Positions 34,101 to 42,459 of a stretch of DNA of 42,755 nucleotides are shown here, in pieces. How positions within the stretch are numbered: the first letter of the stretch is position 1; every line of letters begins with the position of its first letter. The notes beneath the pieces are model-generated. The model was given only the letters and a program-made list of their open reading frames with translations, ran no database searches and was not told the origin of the DNA. The position numbers were made by a program, and so were the translations under genes. Source of the DNA: Lingula anatina (taxonomy: Eukaryota; Brachiopoda; Lingulata; Lingulida; Lingulidae); NCBI RefSeq assembly GCF_001039355.2, contig NW_019775591.1:342607-385361 (forward strand). Direction: 5' to 3'.

Positions 34101-37100
34101 CAATACAGAACCTTTATTATTGTACCAGGAAATGGGATCAGTAAATGAGTTAGTAATTCACGTCTTGTTGCCACTCAGGCAATAGAAATTGTCACTTTTG
34201 TAAGGAATTATGTCGAGCATATAATCCTGTTGGCTTATGTCATTATTGCTTTTTTGACCAGCCTTACCTCCGCCGATCACATCAACAACTTCAACAACAC
34301 CAACAACAACAACCGAGGCAACAACAACATCAACAACAACCGAGGCAACAACAACATCAACAACAACAACGACGGAAGCAACGACAACAACAACAACGAC
34401 GGAGGCAACGACAACAACAACAACCGAGGCAACAACAACATCAACAACAACTGAGGCAACAACAACATCAACAACAACCGAGGCAACAACAACATCAACA
34501 ACAACAGAAGCAACAACAACATCACCAACAACAACGACGGAAGCAACGACAACAACAACAACGGAGGCAACGACAACAACAACAACCGCGATGACGACAA
34601 CCCAACCTGTTCAAACAACCACTGCGTTAACAACAACAGCTGGGGTTACGGCAGTGGGCACCACTACAAGTGCTGGTGGGTATTAGTAGGCAGCGTGCAA
34701 TGACAAAGATCACAGCCATGTTTATCTTAAGTATGGCATTTACTGTTTTTGGAGACTGCTTTGAATAGTTTAAGTTTGGGTTTCCTCAGTGTCTCACAAA
34801 AAAATAAAATAAAATAAAATAAAAACTTATCTCGGCATATAAAGTTTAGTACATAATTACATTCCCTTTGTTTATTTTAATTATCGATGCTGCACGCTTT
34901 ATGTAATGTCCAGTAAAACATTTTTTTTCTAAATAACAGGATCTGCAGCTGCAACGACCTCGGAAGTAACAACAACAAATCAACCTGTTACGTCAGCAGC
35001 AGTGACAACGGGCGTGGCTGCTACAACAGCTAGTGGTAAGTATTTAGTAAATATTTGTACTTAAATAGCGAAAATACCACCCACTTGAAAAAATATCAAT
35101 CAGTCATTTTATGGACTGTTTTTATCAAAGACTCACCAAAAGTAAGCTTTGTAGAGCGCATCTTGCAGGCAAACGCATTTTGCAAACGCAGCACATCTTG
35201 CAACCAAATAAACATGCGAATTACGCATTTTGCAACCTCGGAAAATTTCTACACACCATTTGAACTACAGTATGCAACTGTAGGGCTAAGATAAATGCAC
35301 ATTACGTTAACACCACCCACAGCTTGGGTTTCACTTAACATTATTACACCTAAAAACAGTGGCTAACCCTACCCTGTTAAACATTAGGCAGCTGTAACTG
35401 GAAAGGCCGATTCAGTGCATTTTTTTATTGTTTTATTTCTCTAGGTTCTCATTCTTGCAATCTCCTTCAATACACAAAGAATAAAGGTACATATTATTAT
35501 TATTATTATTATTATTATTATGTGGGACATTATTTTGTGCGATGGTACACATTTAGGACACAATGATAGTCAAAGACACCTTCCACGCACCAGCCACACA
35601 CTAAGGAAAATACTTGTAAATATGATATAAAATAAATGTACATTTGATTAATAACACAGAGTCATAATAGGCTATGACAAAGAAATATAAAAAGAGGGAA
35701 GAGAGGCAAGTCAAGCAATGCTGAGTATTGGTTTGTATGATATGTCATGAGTACATCTCGCCAGGCATGACATATCATACGAACAAAACAATCGTCAATA
35801 CAAACAAAACAATCGTCGTCAGCATCATCATACCGGTATTGAGACCTGGGGCGTCCGTTAAGTTGGCGCCATGAATCAAAACACCTCACCCAATAACAAG
35901 TGACATCAGTGAGAGCGATAAGCTTGCGTTTTGCACCCACCTCTTTGGGTTAACAGAAGCGTAAAATACTGCATTAAAGATCCAATATTTTGAGTAATTA
36001 AACACTCCTTTCTGATATAAATAGCCGAAGGACTTCATCACCCTATGCTTGATAACAATGAAATCGTCAATCTTAAGAACTATATTTGTGGTATACGGTT
36101 CCAGGGGGCAACAGATGCTTGATGGATTACTTTACGTTACACCCTCCAACTTGACTTAATTCCCATTGATTGCATTTATAATTAATGTAGATCAATATAA
36201 TGTCACGCCCGTGTTTCATGAATCACGTACTGGATATCGTTTTATTGAGTCCAGGAACCAGAAAATACACAACATACACACACCATTATTTGTTTATCCA
36301 ACTAGCTTGTCCCGCTTATGTACTTACCTGTAGGTCAAGCAAGGTCATGACTGTCTGCTGCAGAGTATTCAACTTTTACCTTAAAAGGAGTCAAGCATTG
36401 TAGGATTTAATACGTTGAAATATGACATTGTATTATAAGCACTATTATTGATTATTGGTACTTAGCTCTTATTACGTCTTCAACATTGATTAATATTACG
36501 TCGTTGAGCTATTTAAAGTTGCGAATAAACATTATTCCATTACAACCACCATCGTCGTTATCATCCTTATGATTATTTTTGTTGTTGTTGTCGTTGAATT
36601 TTGGATCGATCCATCCTCGGTGAGGTCATAGACGTAATACGGAGCAGTACCCTCCACCAGATTTTTCTCGATGTGTATTTTATCACATTTTCGTTTACTT
36701 CAGCAATTGTAAATTTGAGTGCGTCGCGCAGCTGCTTTTAATCTATGCCGCAATGAGTTCTTCATTTCTTTTTCTTTTAATTCATTTACACAGGCCCCAC
36801 ATCTGACAGTACTGTGTGTCCGGCGGGCTGGTCTTACGGCTTCCATGGCAGTTGCTACAAGTTTATATTCGGTGAGTCCCACACGTGGGATTATTGGCGA
36901 CAGTGTGTTGACAGCGGGGGGTATCTGAATGTCATCAACGCACAAGAAGAAAAGGATCACGTCAACGATATTATTACGGTGAGTTTGAAGATACATGTAT
37001 ATGAATTAGATTATTAAAATAAACTAAGTGTAAAAATACTCGCCATTGTTAAAATGTTGTATAGTGCTTGGTAACGGGATTTAGTCATGTGAATACGAGT

Positions 37101-38710
37101 TGATAAGTGTATAAAAATAAATAAGTCATGGAAAATTTAAGTTGGTTGAGTTTTAAAATGGATTACAAATATTAATGTAATAAAATATTACCAAAATAAA
37201 ATGATAATGCTGTTTTAGGGTCCCTTTTCTATTTATTTAATTTTTACTTTGACTTAACAGAGACATACCGGGGCAGCACGTTTGTTAATCATCGATCTCT
37301 TAATTTTTTAGTTAAGAAAAATTTAAACAGTAAACCTTTTTATAAAATTCTACTATATACTTATAGTTCAACAGTACAGCTTCCTCAGCAAACGTATTGT
37401 GTGGGCTGTTTGATCCGTCTTACAGCCTCGACTTCACTGCTGCAGATGGTTCCTTTCTTAAGTACACCAACTGGGATAGCGGAAATCCGAAAACGGCGCT
37501 GAAAGTGAAAGTAGTTTATAAGAGGCTTGCTAACTGGACGCAAGTTAATACACAACTGACTTCCAATGCCGGGTCAGCTCTTTGTGAGACGAGTTACGGT
37601 AAGGATTAATTTTAAATAAGTAAATAAGTTTCTCGCTAAATTGCTTTCAGCTTAAGCAGCCCTGATGACTAGAACGCCTACTGAAGTTGTTATCTAAGGT
37701 GCAATTAATTATTATTTAACAGCTTCAGTAGGCATGCCAGACAACTAAGCTGCCAAAGCTGAAAGCAATTTAGCGAGAAACCCCTCGAAGATGGGTCGAT
37801 CCTGTTAGATCGATCTAGGGTTGGGAAGGGGGCCTATGGCTCTCGTAGCATCCAGCGGTATGCTTTACTGGATCGGTCCACTTTGACAGGTCCTCACATG
37901 TACAGTGCACCTACGCTACAGGAGGTTTTACCTCCTTTCACAATTTCTCTGCGAGTTTGCGTCCAATTGTTAAGTTAAGGTGATCAGATGACCTTGACGA
38001 GTGCAAGGAGCTCTGCTTAGATGACCCAATTATATAAAAACAAGTAGTTGTACAACTTATTGATAAGGCTATTTGGTTGTCAATATCTCAAAATGGGCCG
38101 GTCCAGGTAAGTATACCGCTTAATGTTACAATGGCTTAGTAGAAATGTATGAGTCTCTTTTTTCTCACTTTTCTCGATAAAAAGCATGATAATGAATGGA
38201 AAGTATTAAGGACATTTAAATAATTATTGCAATCGATCATGCCCTGCATAAAAAGTCTTTATCAAAGGTTAAAAGAAAACCATCAATAAATAGATATGAC
38301 TGTTTTGGATTTTTTATATCCTGGCTTCTCCTGCACGTTATAAGAAAACTAGGGAATAATTGACTTATACGCTGAATGCACACGCAAACACGGGTCATAT
38401 GAAATGCTCAACCAATGGCTGAACATACTCCATTTTTCTTAGGTTTCGATGGCTGTTACACCAAGCCGTCGTCCTACCAGGCAAAAGTTTTGCACCCAAG
38501 GCTCATGAACAGTTTACTGTGCATAGAATACTGCAGAGGTATGGTATTCAAGCAATCCCTCAAAACGACATTGATGTTGGCTTCTTTATCATTGAAAAAA
38601 TCCGACATCATCATTTGTTACAGAAAAAATATAGAACTTATATATAGTTTTGGATAGGATGTGCCATGGTTATAAATGTACATGAAGTTGTTGAAATATC
38701 TATGAAAACA

Positions 38711-38754
<44 letters not shown>

Positions 38755-41700
38755 GTACAAGGTTTCAATGCGCATCGTATGAATTTTAAGCGTATATGTA
38801 ATTCTTTACTGAAGGGAATGACTTGCCTTACGCCGCAGTATCCAATGATGAATGCCTGTGTGTGGAAACCAAACCCACCGGAAGTCAGTCCTCCATCGCA
38901 TGCTCTATGGGGTGTCCGTACAACCCTATGCAACACTGTGGCGGAACAAACGTGGCCAATGTGTACCTGATAGGTGAGGACGCATCCATTTAAATATATC
39001 GTCTTTAAATATTAGATGATATCCACAAAGGTTAGATGATATCCACAACTGTGCTAAACTCTGTCTGGCTTTTGGCTATTCAGCAACAAGATTACAATGT
39101 GGACTTTTCCAACAACGTTGAATTAAACCAAAAAGAACAGCCCCTTTGCATTGACACGTGTAATTGTAGATGCAATGTTACTTTGTCTTGTGTCTGCAAA
39201 TTTTGAAGACGGATGAACGATTATATTGTCATATTTACGGTGACACATGTACATGTAACAACAGTTACATGTACATGTAATAATTTCCTTTGTGTGTGGC
39301 AGAAGTTTTAGCTGCATTGTATATATAAAACTATAACGTATTTCGCTCAGCAGAATAAGCCCACCTTTAGACTTGCGTTTCTGTCTATCCAGGTTACTAT
39401 TATCACCGTGCACCGTCGTGTGTGGCTTTAGCGTCGCAGGGGGTCCTTTTGGAAGGGTATTATTGGATTAGCGAAACAGAAGGAGCCGCATCTAGAAAAG
39501 TGCAGTGCAACCCGACAGGTCAGATTCTGTTCTCTGTATCTCATGATAAACATTGGTAGAAAATATCACTATTTTTCGTGATCAATCTATATAATAATGT
39601 GTTGTTCCGTACGTGAGATTTTGGCTAAAAAAGGCATTGCAAAAGAGCAAATGTCAATATTTATTAACTTATTCATTAACTCTTTATTTGTGCATTTGTA
39701 CATTAATTTATACACCCAGGCAATTTAATAGTCGTTGGAATCCCAGCGCCGTCTATTAGCATCAATATGTGCTCTTAATTCTCTTCCTTAAATGTGATGC
39801 GTTCTCATGCATCATGAATGAACACATATTTTATATCCATAGTAATGAAATATAGTGTCTATATAGATATCTGTATCATGTGTATGTATTCCACTTCAGC
39901 TCCGTGTCACACTCCTTTGATTCACACCTACGCGAGTACCGTCACCATCACACATTCCAACTCAACCGACAACAATTGTACAGCTGAGAACATATAGTAA
40001 GTTTTAAAAAAAAGCAAAATGCGAAAGTAACATTTACTATTATTATTATTATTATTTTTTTATTATTACATGGTGTATGTCAATAATGACACGTATCGTG
40101 ATAACAGTACTAACGAAACCAGATGCCAGAGAATTAAAAACTTTCATCTTTGTCCTCATTCCAGCCTGTACGGCCCAAGTGGCTGCTATTTTGCAAATGA
40201 AGACACCGAGCCTTGGGTCCAAGTATCCTTTGACCAGCTGTATATTATAACTGGCGTGGCAACTCAAGGTACGTGTATACTATTCAGTTTTGTTAGATTA
40301 AGCTTGTTTTTTTTTTTTTTTTTTTTTTTCAAAAAGATCTAGGTTTCTGCATGATGAGCTCGGCACATGGTTCTTGGCTATTGTTTGTGTGATCTGTTCT
40401 CAGCTGGTTACGGCCAGTACTTCATCACAATTAAGCAGCAATTGTTTGTCATATTTTGGAACATCGCTTGAACATCTGGTTGCAATGGTATGAGGAATAG
40501 CTACTTGTAGTAACGTGGCAGAAAGACACAATACAAGTGAGGTGTGTGCAGCCAATTACGTGCAAGGAAGACACGGCTGATGGATGTTAGAGCTTTTACT
40601 TAAATATTTTAAACAGAAGCAAGGATAATTATTTATCGATTTTATTGTACAAGTCCTTGTGTTTTAAGTGGTAATAGGTCTCTATGATAGATATATAGCC
40701 GTCTATATCACCCTAGGATCGAATGACCCGGATAATCAACAGTGGGTTAGGAACTATGCTCTGGAATACAGTGAAAATGGCGTAAACTGGACACAGTATG
40801 AAAATGGAACACAGGTGAGATGTTGCATGAATGTAGGTGGTGGTTAACGAGTGGTGTAACGAAACGAAGGGTCCGTGTGACAGAAAGTTCGTCTCCATTT
40901 ATTTATGATGGTCAGGATGATTCTTTTATAATGAAATATAAATTTCCAATTTTCAAATTATGTTGAAAAAAAAATGTAATATTTTCTTTCAGTTGACTGG
41001 TAATTCAAATTTCAACGCAGTCGTTCTAAACACACTGACATATCCGATCCTAGCGCAGTATGTGCGGGTGTATCCTTCTAGGGCGACATGTGAAAACAAT
41101 TGCAGTCTCCGCCTTGAGGTGAACGGCTGCAAGTACAGCAGTTTTGACCGTAAGTATGTTTTTGTGCATAAAAAAACTGAATGTGTAGACTCAACTTACT
41201 TGTTGTCTGACCATATGCTTAAGTTGAATACTTTACATATACTGGTGTGTACATCAACGTAGACTGCGATATATATCGACACTGGTGCTGGATTCTTGGT
41301 AATATCAAAGTATAAAGTTGCTTTTCATGTCAATTCGAATAAACCAACACTGTTAATATTTCGTATCCATGGTGTTGCCAGTTTCTATACTAATAGTGCC
41401 TAGTGGTTGTAGAATTTGCAGGACTTTATCTTAAACGTATTGTATTGTATATAGGCTTTAATAGCGCCCAATCTATTTTTTCTCAAGAAAAAAGCAGTTT
41501 ATCTCCCTGGTATTTCAGAATTTATTATCGACATCCGTTATTTTTGACTGAGTTTTTCAATCGTTTTCGTTAATAGTTTTGTGGAATATCTAGACATAAC
41601 AAATATAACTGTGGATCATTTGTAAAGTTTACCAGGCCTTTACGGGCATTTACATTGTTTTCAGACTCCCTGCAGTATGTTGGGTGTGTCATAGAAACTA

Positions 41701-41814
41701 CAGATCCCAGTGGACAAGTTATGGTTCACAGTGCTTCAACGAGCTGCCAGTTGCCGTCGGATTGTATAGATCTGTGCACGGCGGCGGGGTTCTTGTATGC
41801 TGGCCTACAGGGAG
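19291..41814 (+). CDS. Secreted multidomain lectin-like protein: LamG, Thr-rich stalk, C-type lectin-like, WSC, discoidin, WSC (3' end beyond the window)
   Basis: Seventeen exons: 19291-19351 (or 24999-25059), 28405-28611, 28970-29119, 29599-29760, 30277-30417, 34262-34675, 34940-35035, 36794-36978, 37367-37598, 38443-38538, 38815-38973, 39393-39518, 39900-39996, 40165-40268, 40717-40814, 40993-41149, 41665-41814. They join in one frame of 2635 nt (878 codons plus one base) with GT-AG introns. Order: signal peptide 1-20, LamG-like 21-240, Thr-rich 241-410, CTLD 411-549, WSC 550-634, cysteine motif 635-676, discoidin 677-828, half WSC from 829. All domains are extracellular adhesion or carbohydrate-binding folds, so a secreted or surface recognition, mucus or matrix role is inferred. 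No membrane anchor is seen before the window ends. I recognise the families but not a named orthologue. Confidence 0.88.
19845..19888. repeat. (TG)n microsatellite
   Basis: About 21 units with CG interruptions, conserved in position in the duplicate block (25551-25590). Confidence 0.93.
20626..20688. repeat. (TA)n microsatellite
   Basis: About 31 uninterrupted TA units, unique to duplication copy 1. Confidence 0.95.
20876..20902. repeat. C run with ambiguous base
   Basis: Two runs of ten or more C separated by an A, followed by N at 20901. The N probably marks a homopolymer sequencing problem, not a gap. Confidence 0.8.
24999..25059 (+). CDS. Signal-peptide first exon, copy 2
   Basis: Same 61 bases as 19291-19351 except one synonymous change (TTC to TTT in VIF), followed by GTAAGAAG. 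It encodes the same peptide and also ends in phase 1. It is the nearer copy to exon 2 (28405). Either copy, or both, could supply the start of the secreted protein. Confidence 0.82.
25551..25590. repeat. (TG)n microsatellite
   Basis: About 19 imperfect TG units, the positional counterpart of 19845-19888. Confidence 0.9.
26501..26715. mobile_element. Fold-back MITE, family F, copy 3, inserted in an array unit
   Basis: Ends GACCCCATTTCCAGAG and CTCTGGGAATACAGCC, arms with AGATCGATCT and TAATCTAGTGAG. The flanks are TAA (26498-26500) and TTA (26716-26718). The neighbouring array unit at about 23252 reads ATGGCCTTAGTGTCAATT without the insert, so the pre-insertion site is visible. This copy shares its arm sequence (GGCGGGAC, TTAATTACCCCC) with copy 1 in opposite orientation. 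Confidence 0.88.
27991..28404 (+). other. End of intron 1
   Basis: Unique sequence after the 350-bp array, leading to the acceptor TTTTTTTACAG at 28404. No other feature was recognised. Confidence 0.6.
28405..30417 (+). CDS. LamG/concanavalin-A-like domain, exons 2-5 of the secreted protein
   Basis: Exons 28405-28611, 28970-29119, 29599-29760 and 30277-30417 (207, 150, 162, 141 nt, all phase 1-1) encode about 220 residues. The start LLAYWPLNENTQSLEKSG is the classic opening of a LamG-like sandwich. It continues with YVEMTNDGRYQLSGSFTIL and FQLKLTEIDDKSGIVIFDY. The end MLGSISCLHIFDQVLTTADL is the typical last strand of LamG/pentraxin-type domains, followed by a closing Cys. Such domains bind glycans or matrix proteins. 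Calcium ligands could not be assigned by eye. Confidence 0.85.
29771..29925. repeat. Degenerate pentanucleotide (TTGTA)n repeat in intron 4
   Basis: Nearly perfect ATTGT units at 29771-29805 decay into TTGTG, GCGTT and GATTG variants up to about 29925, immediately after the exon 4 donor. Confidence 0.9.
30418..31115 (+). other. Intron 5, left part
   Basis: A+T-rich intron with TTTA/TTTG-rich stretches near 30490-30540 and 30970-31060. No gene or element was recognised before the fold-back structure. Confidence 0.5.
31345..32400. repeat. Tandem array of six units of about 192 bp
   Basis: The landmark GATGA(T/C)CATT(C/T) recurs at 31364, 31556, 31748, 31941, 32138 and 32328, so the spacing is 190-197 bp. 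Units share CATCTTTTCTTTGAGGATAC, TTGAAAGTACTTGAAAGTTT and ACACCCAATGACCCCCCTAT. Units 2 to 5 are nearly identical, the outer ones more diverged. Confidence 0.93.
33201..33229. repeat. 29-bp perfect palindrome
   Basis: AGTCAGATTTTCAT, one T, then ATGAAAATCTGACT. GAGTCA.ATTTTCATG is repeated directly at 33182 and 33235, so the palindrome lies in a small repeated patch at the right arm of the fold-back. Confidence 0.9.
33617..33635. repeat. GC-rich palindrome CCGGGCCTCAGAGGCCCGG
   Basis: Near-perfect 19-bp palindrome in A+T-rich DNA. Related sequences are at about 31163-31178 (ACCGGGCCTCAGAGGCC) and 33805-33822 (TCCGGGCCTGCGAGGCCC), all within the fold-back. Confidence 0.85.
34262..35035 (+). 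CDS. Threonine-rich mucin-like stalk, exons 6-7
   Basis: Exon 34262-34675 (414 nt) and exon 34940-35035 (96 nt), both phase 1-1. Exon 6 starts ALPPPITSTTSTTP and then repeats blocks of TTTEA, TTTSTT and TTTTTEA about a dozen times, ending QPVQTTTALTTTAGVTAVG. Exon 7 resumes with TTSEVTTTNQPVTSAAVTT. The Thr/Ser/Pro content predicts dense O-glycosylation and an extended linker between the LamG and lectin-like domains. The ACA/ACG/GAG repeat DNA is in frame with both splice sites. The complementary strand gives a spurious poly-Leu frame. Confidence 0.86.
35445..35486 (+). CDS. Candidate 42-nt cassette exon in intron 7
   Basis: A strong pyrimidine tract ending TTTATTTCTCTAG precedes 42 nt that translate in the gene's phase 1 as GSHSCNLLQYTKNK, followed by the donor GTACAT. 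Both ends are phase 1, so inclusion or skipping keeps the frame. It would add a lone cysteine between the stalk and the lectin-like domain. It is too short to be judged by coding content. Confidence 0.35.
35487..36793 (+). other. Intron 7, right part
   Basis: Contains an (ATT)n run (35490-35520) and a hairpin at about 35731-35783 (TTGTATGATATGTCATG against CATGACATATCATACGAA). No recognised exon before the acceptor TTCATTTACACAG at 36793. Confidence 0.6.
36794..37598 (+). CDS. C-type-lectin-like domain (non-canonical), exons 8-9
   Basis: Exons 36794-36978 (ends phase 0) and 37367-37598 (ends phase 1). The translation has the CTLD signature order: CPAGWSYGFHGSCYKF, TWDYWRQCVDSGGYLNVINA, EEKDHVNDI, then YTNWDSGNPKT, NWTQVN and a closing ALCETS. 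The usual WIGL is LCGL. The long-loop EPN/QPD sugar motif reads GNP, and WND reads WTQ, so calcium-dependent sugar binding is unlikely. The two cysteines that form the inner disulfide in canonical domains are both absent, while an extra Cys sits at LCGL. A protein-binding or calcium-independent role is inferred. Confidence 0.85.
37626..37830. mobile_element. Fold-back MITE, family F, copy 4 (intron 9)
   Basis: Arms TTTCTCGCTAAATTGCTTTC and its inverse GAAAGCAATTTAGCGAGAAA, with CAGCTTCAGTAGGC and the outer AGATCGATCTAGG on the right. The left outer arm present in copies 1-3 is missing, so this copy is truncated, beginning about 28 bp after the exon 9 donor. It is closest to copy 2. Confidence 0.8.
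38443..38973 (+). CDS. WSC domain 1, exons 10-11
   Basis: Exons 38443-38538 (96 nt) and 38815-38973 (159 nt), phase 1-1 each. The domain reads GFDGCYTK, LLCIEYCRG, then YAAVSNDECLCVE, ACSMGCPYNPMQHCGGTN and VYLI. All eight cysteines of the WSC pattern are present, including the CxxxC of the first half and the QxCGG end. WSC domains are carbohydrate-binding modules known from yeast stress sensors, polycystin-1 and Kremen. Confidence 0.9.
39393..39518 (+). CDS. Short cysteine motif, exon 12
   Basis: A 126-nt phase 1-1 exon encoding about 42 residues: YYYHRAPSCVALASQG, EGYYWISETEG and KVQCNPTG. The SC...GYYWI...V.C layout resembles the N-terminal start of fibrinogen-like domains, but the rest of that domain is absent. 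It is a linker or mini-domain between WSC 1 and the discoidin domain; its function is unknown. Confidence 0.75.
39900..41149 (+). CDS. F5/8-type C (discoidin) domain, exons 13-16
   Basis: Exons 39900-39996, 40165-40268, 40717-40814 and 40993-41149 (phases 1-2, 2-1, 1-0, 0-1). Hallmarks appear in order: PCHTPLIHTYASTVTITHS, YGPSGCYF, PWVQVSFDQLYIITGVATQG, QWVRNYALEYSENGVNWTQY, then GNSNFNAVVLNTL, PILAQYVRVYPS and LRLEVNGC. The first and last cysteines would form the domain's usual disulfide. Such domains bind membrane lipids, glycans or collagen through apical loops. An extra cysteine pair (CENNC) lies near the end. Exon 14 has a possible upstream acceptor (see rejected items). Confidence 0.92.
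40269..40716 (+). other. Intron 14
   Basis: Begins with a T run (about 40309-40329); otherwise nothing recognised. Confidence 0.6.
41665..41814 (+). CDS. WSC domain 2, first half, exon 17
   Basis: A 150-nt phase 1-1 exon: LQYVGCVIE, SCQLPSDCIDLC, FLYAGLQGG. It matches the GCxxx start, CxxxC pair and YAGLQ strand of WSC domains, with one additional Cys. The donor is GTAAGA. The second half (ECFCG..., CGG) is not found before the window ends, so at least one more exon lies to the right. Confidence 0.88.
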
Positions 41815-42459
41815 GTAAGATGTCATATGGATTGCGTTCTGTCTCATCTACCGCAATGCCATACCGTTAATTAATCTTGTTGGCTTGGTGTTGCCAGCGT
41901 GTTGTAAATTGATCCAGGCAGATCCAGGGTTTATCAAGAGGGGGGGGGGAGGTAGGGGTAAATTTTGACATAAAAATATATTTAAGTAGACGAGAACAAT
42001 TGCACTGTAAAACATGATGTAATGTAGTACATGTATTGCTTGGTTTGTCTCGTTACGATTAAGATTTTCTCTTATTTGTACGGGGATATTTTGTAGCAGA
42101 CTTCCTCTTATGGTGCTAGGATGGGCAGAGCACGCATATATAAATATCAAAATGGGGAGAGTGTGGAAGGATGAGTGGTGAGGTGGGGGTGGGCGATTTT
42201 CCACTTCCATCTACGTTCTTGCACTGTTAAAGCGCTACGTATAAAAGAGTGTTAATTACCAATAGGCTTGTATGTTGGAGGAAATCATCCAGGTATTGTA
42301 AAATCACTCAAATAAAGCAATTTCGTATAACCATATTAAAATAAGTAATCAACCAGACTTTGCAATGCTATTTCAGTACTGACCTTATCTATAATCGTCT
42401 TGGCAAAACTCACAACGTGTCAAATTTACCCCGGTGAAGTTGATTCCTGGTTCCTTATT
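41815..42459 (+). other. Intron 17
   Basis: No exon recognised. A G run sits at about 41940-41949. An acceptor-like TATTTCAG near 42376 leads into an open frame without WSC features. Confidence 0.5.

Noticed and set aside
34277-34636. Minus-strand 119-codon leucine-rich open frame
   Set aside because: It is the complement of the threonine-rich coding exon; ACA/ACG codons read as poly-Leu on the other strand. The plus strand has correct splice sites and phase.
38762-38814. Alternative start of exon 11 after ATGTACAAG
   Set aside because: It would read the WSC second half in the wrong frame; the acceptor at 38813-38814 keeps phase 1 and restores the cysteine pattern.
40129-40164. Upstream acceptor (GATAACAG) extending exon 14 by residues such as TNETRCQRIKNF
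   Set aside because: It is in frame, but the shorter version gives the usual discoidin spacing between the first strands and YGPSG. The longer form remains possible and needs cDNA.
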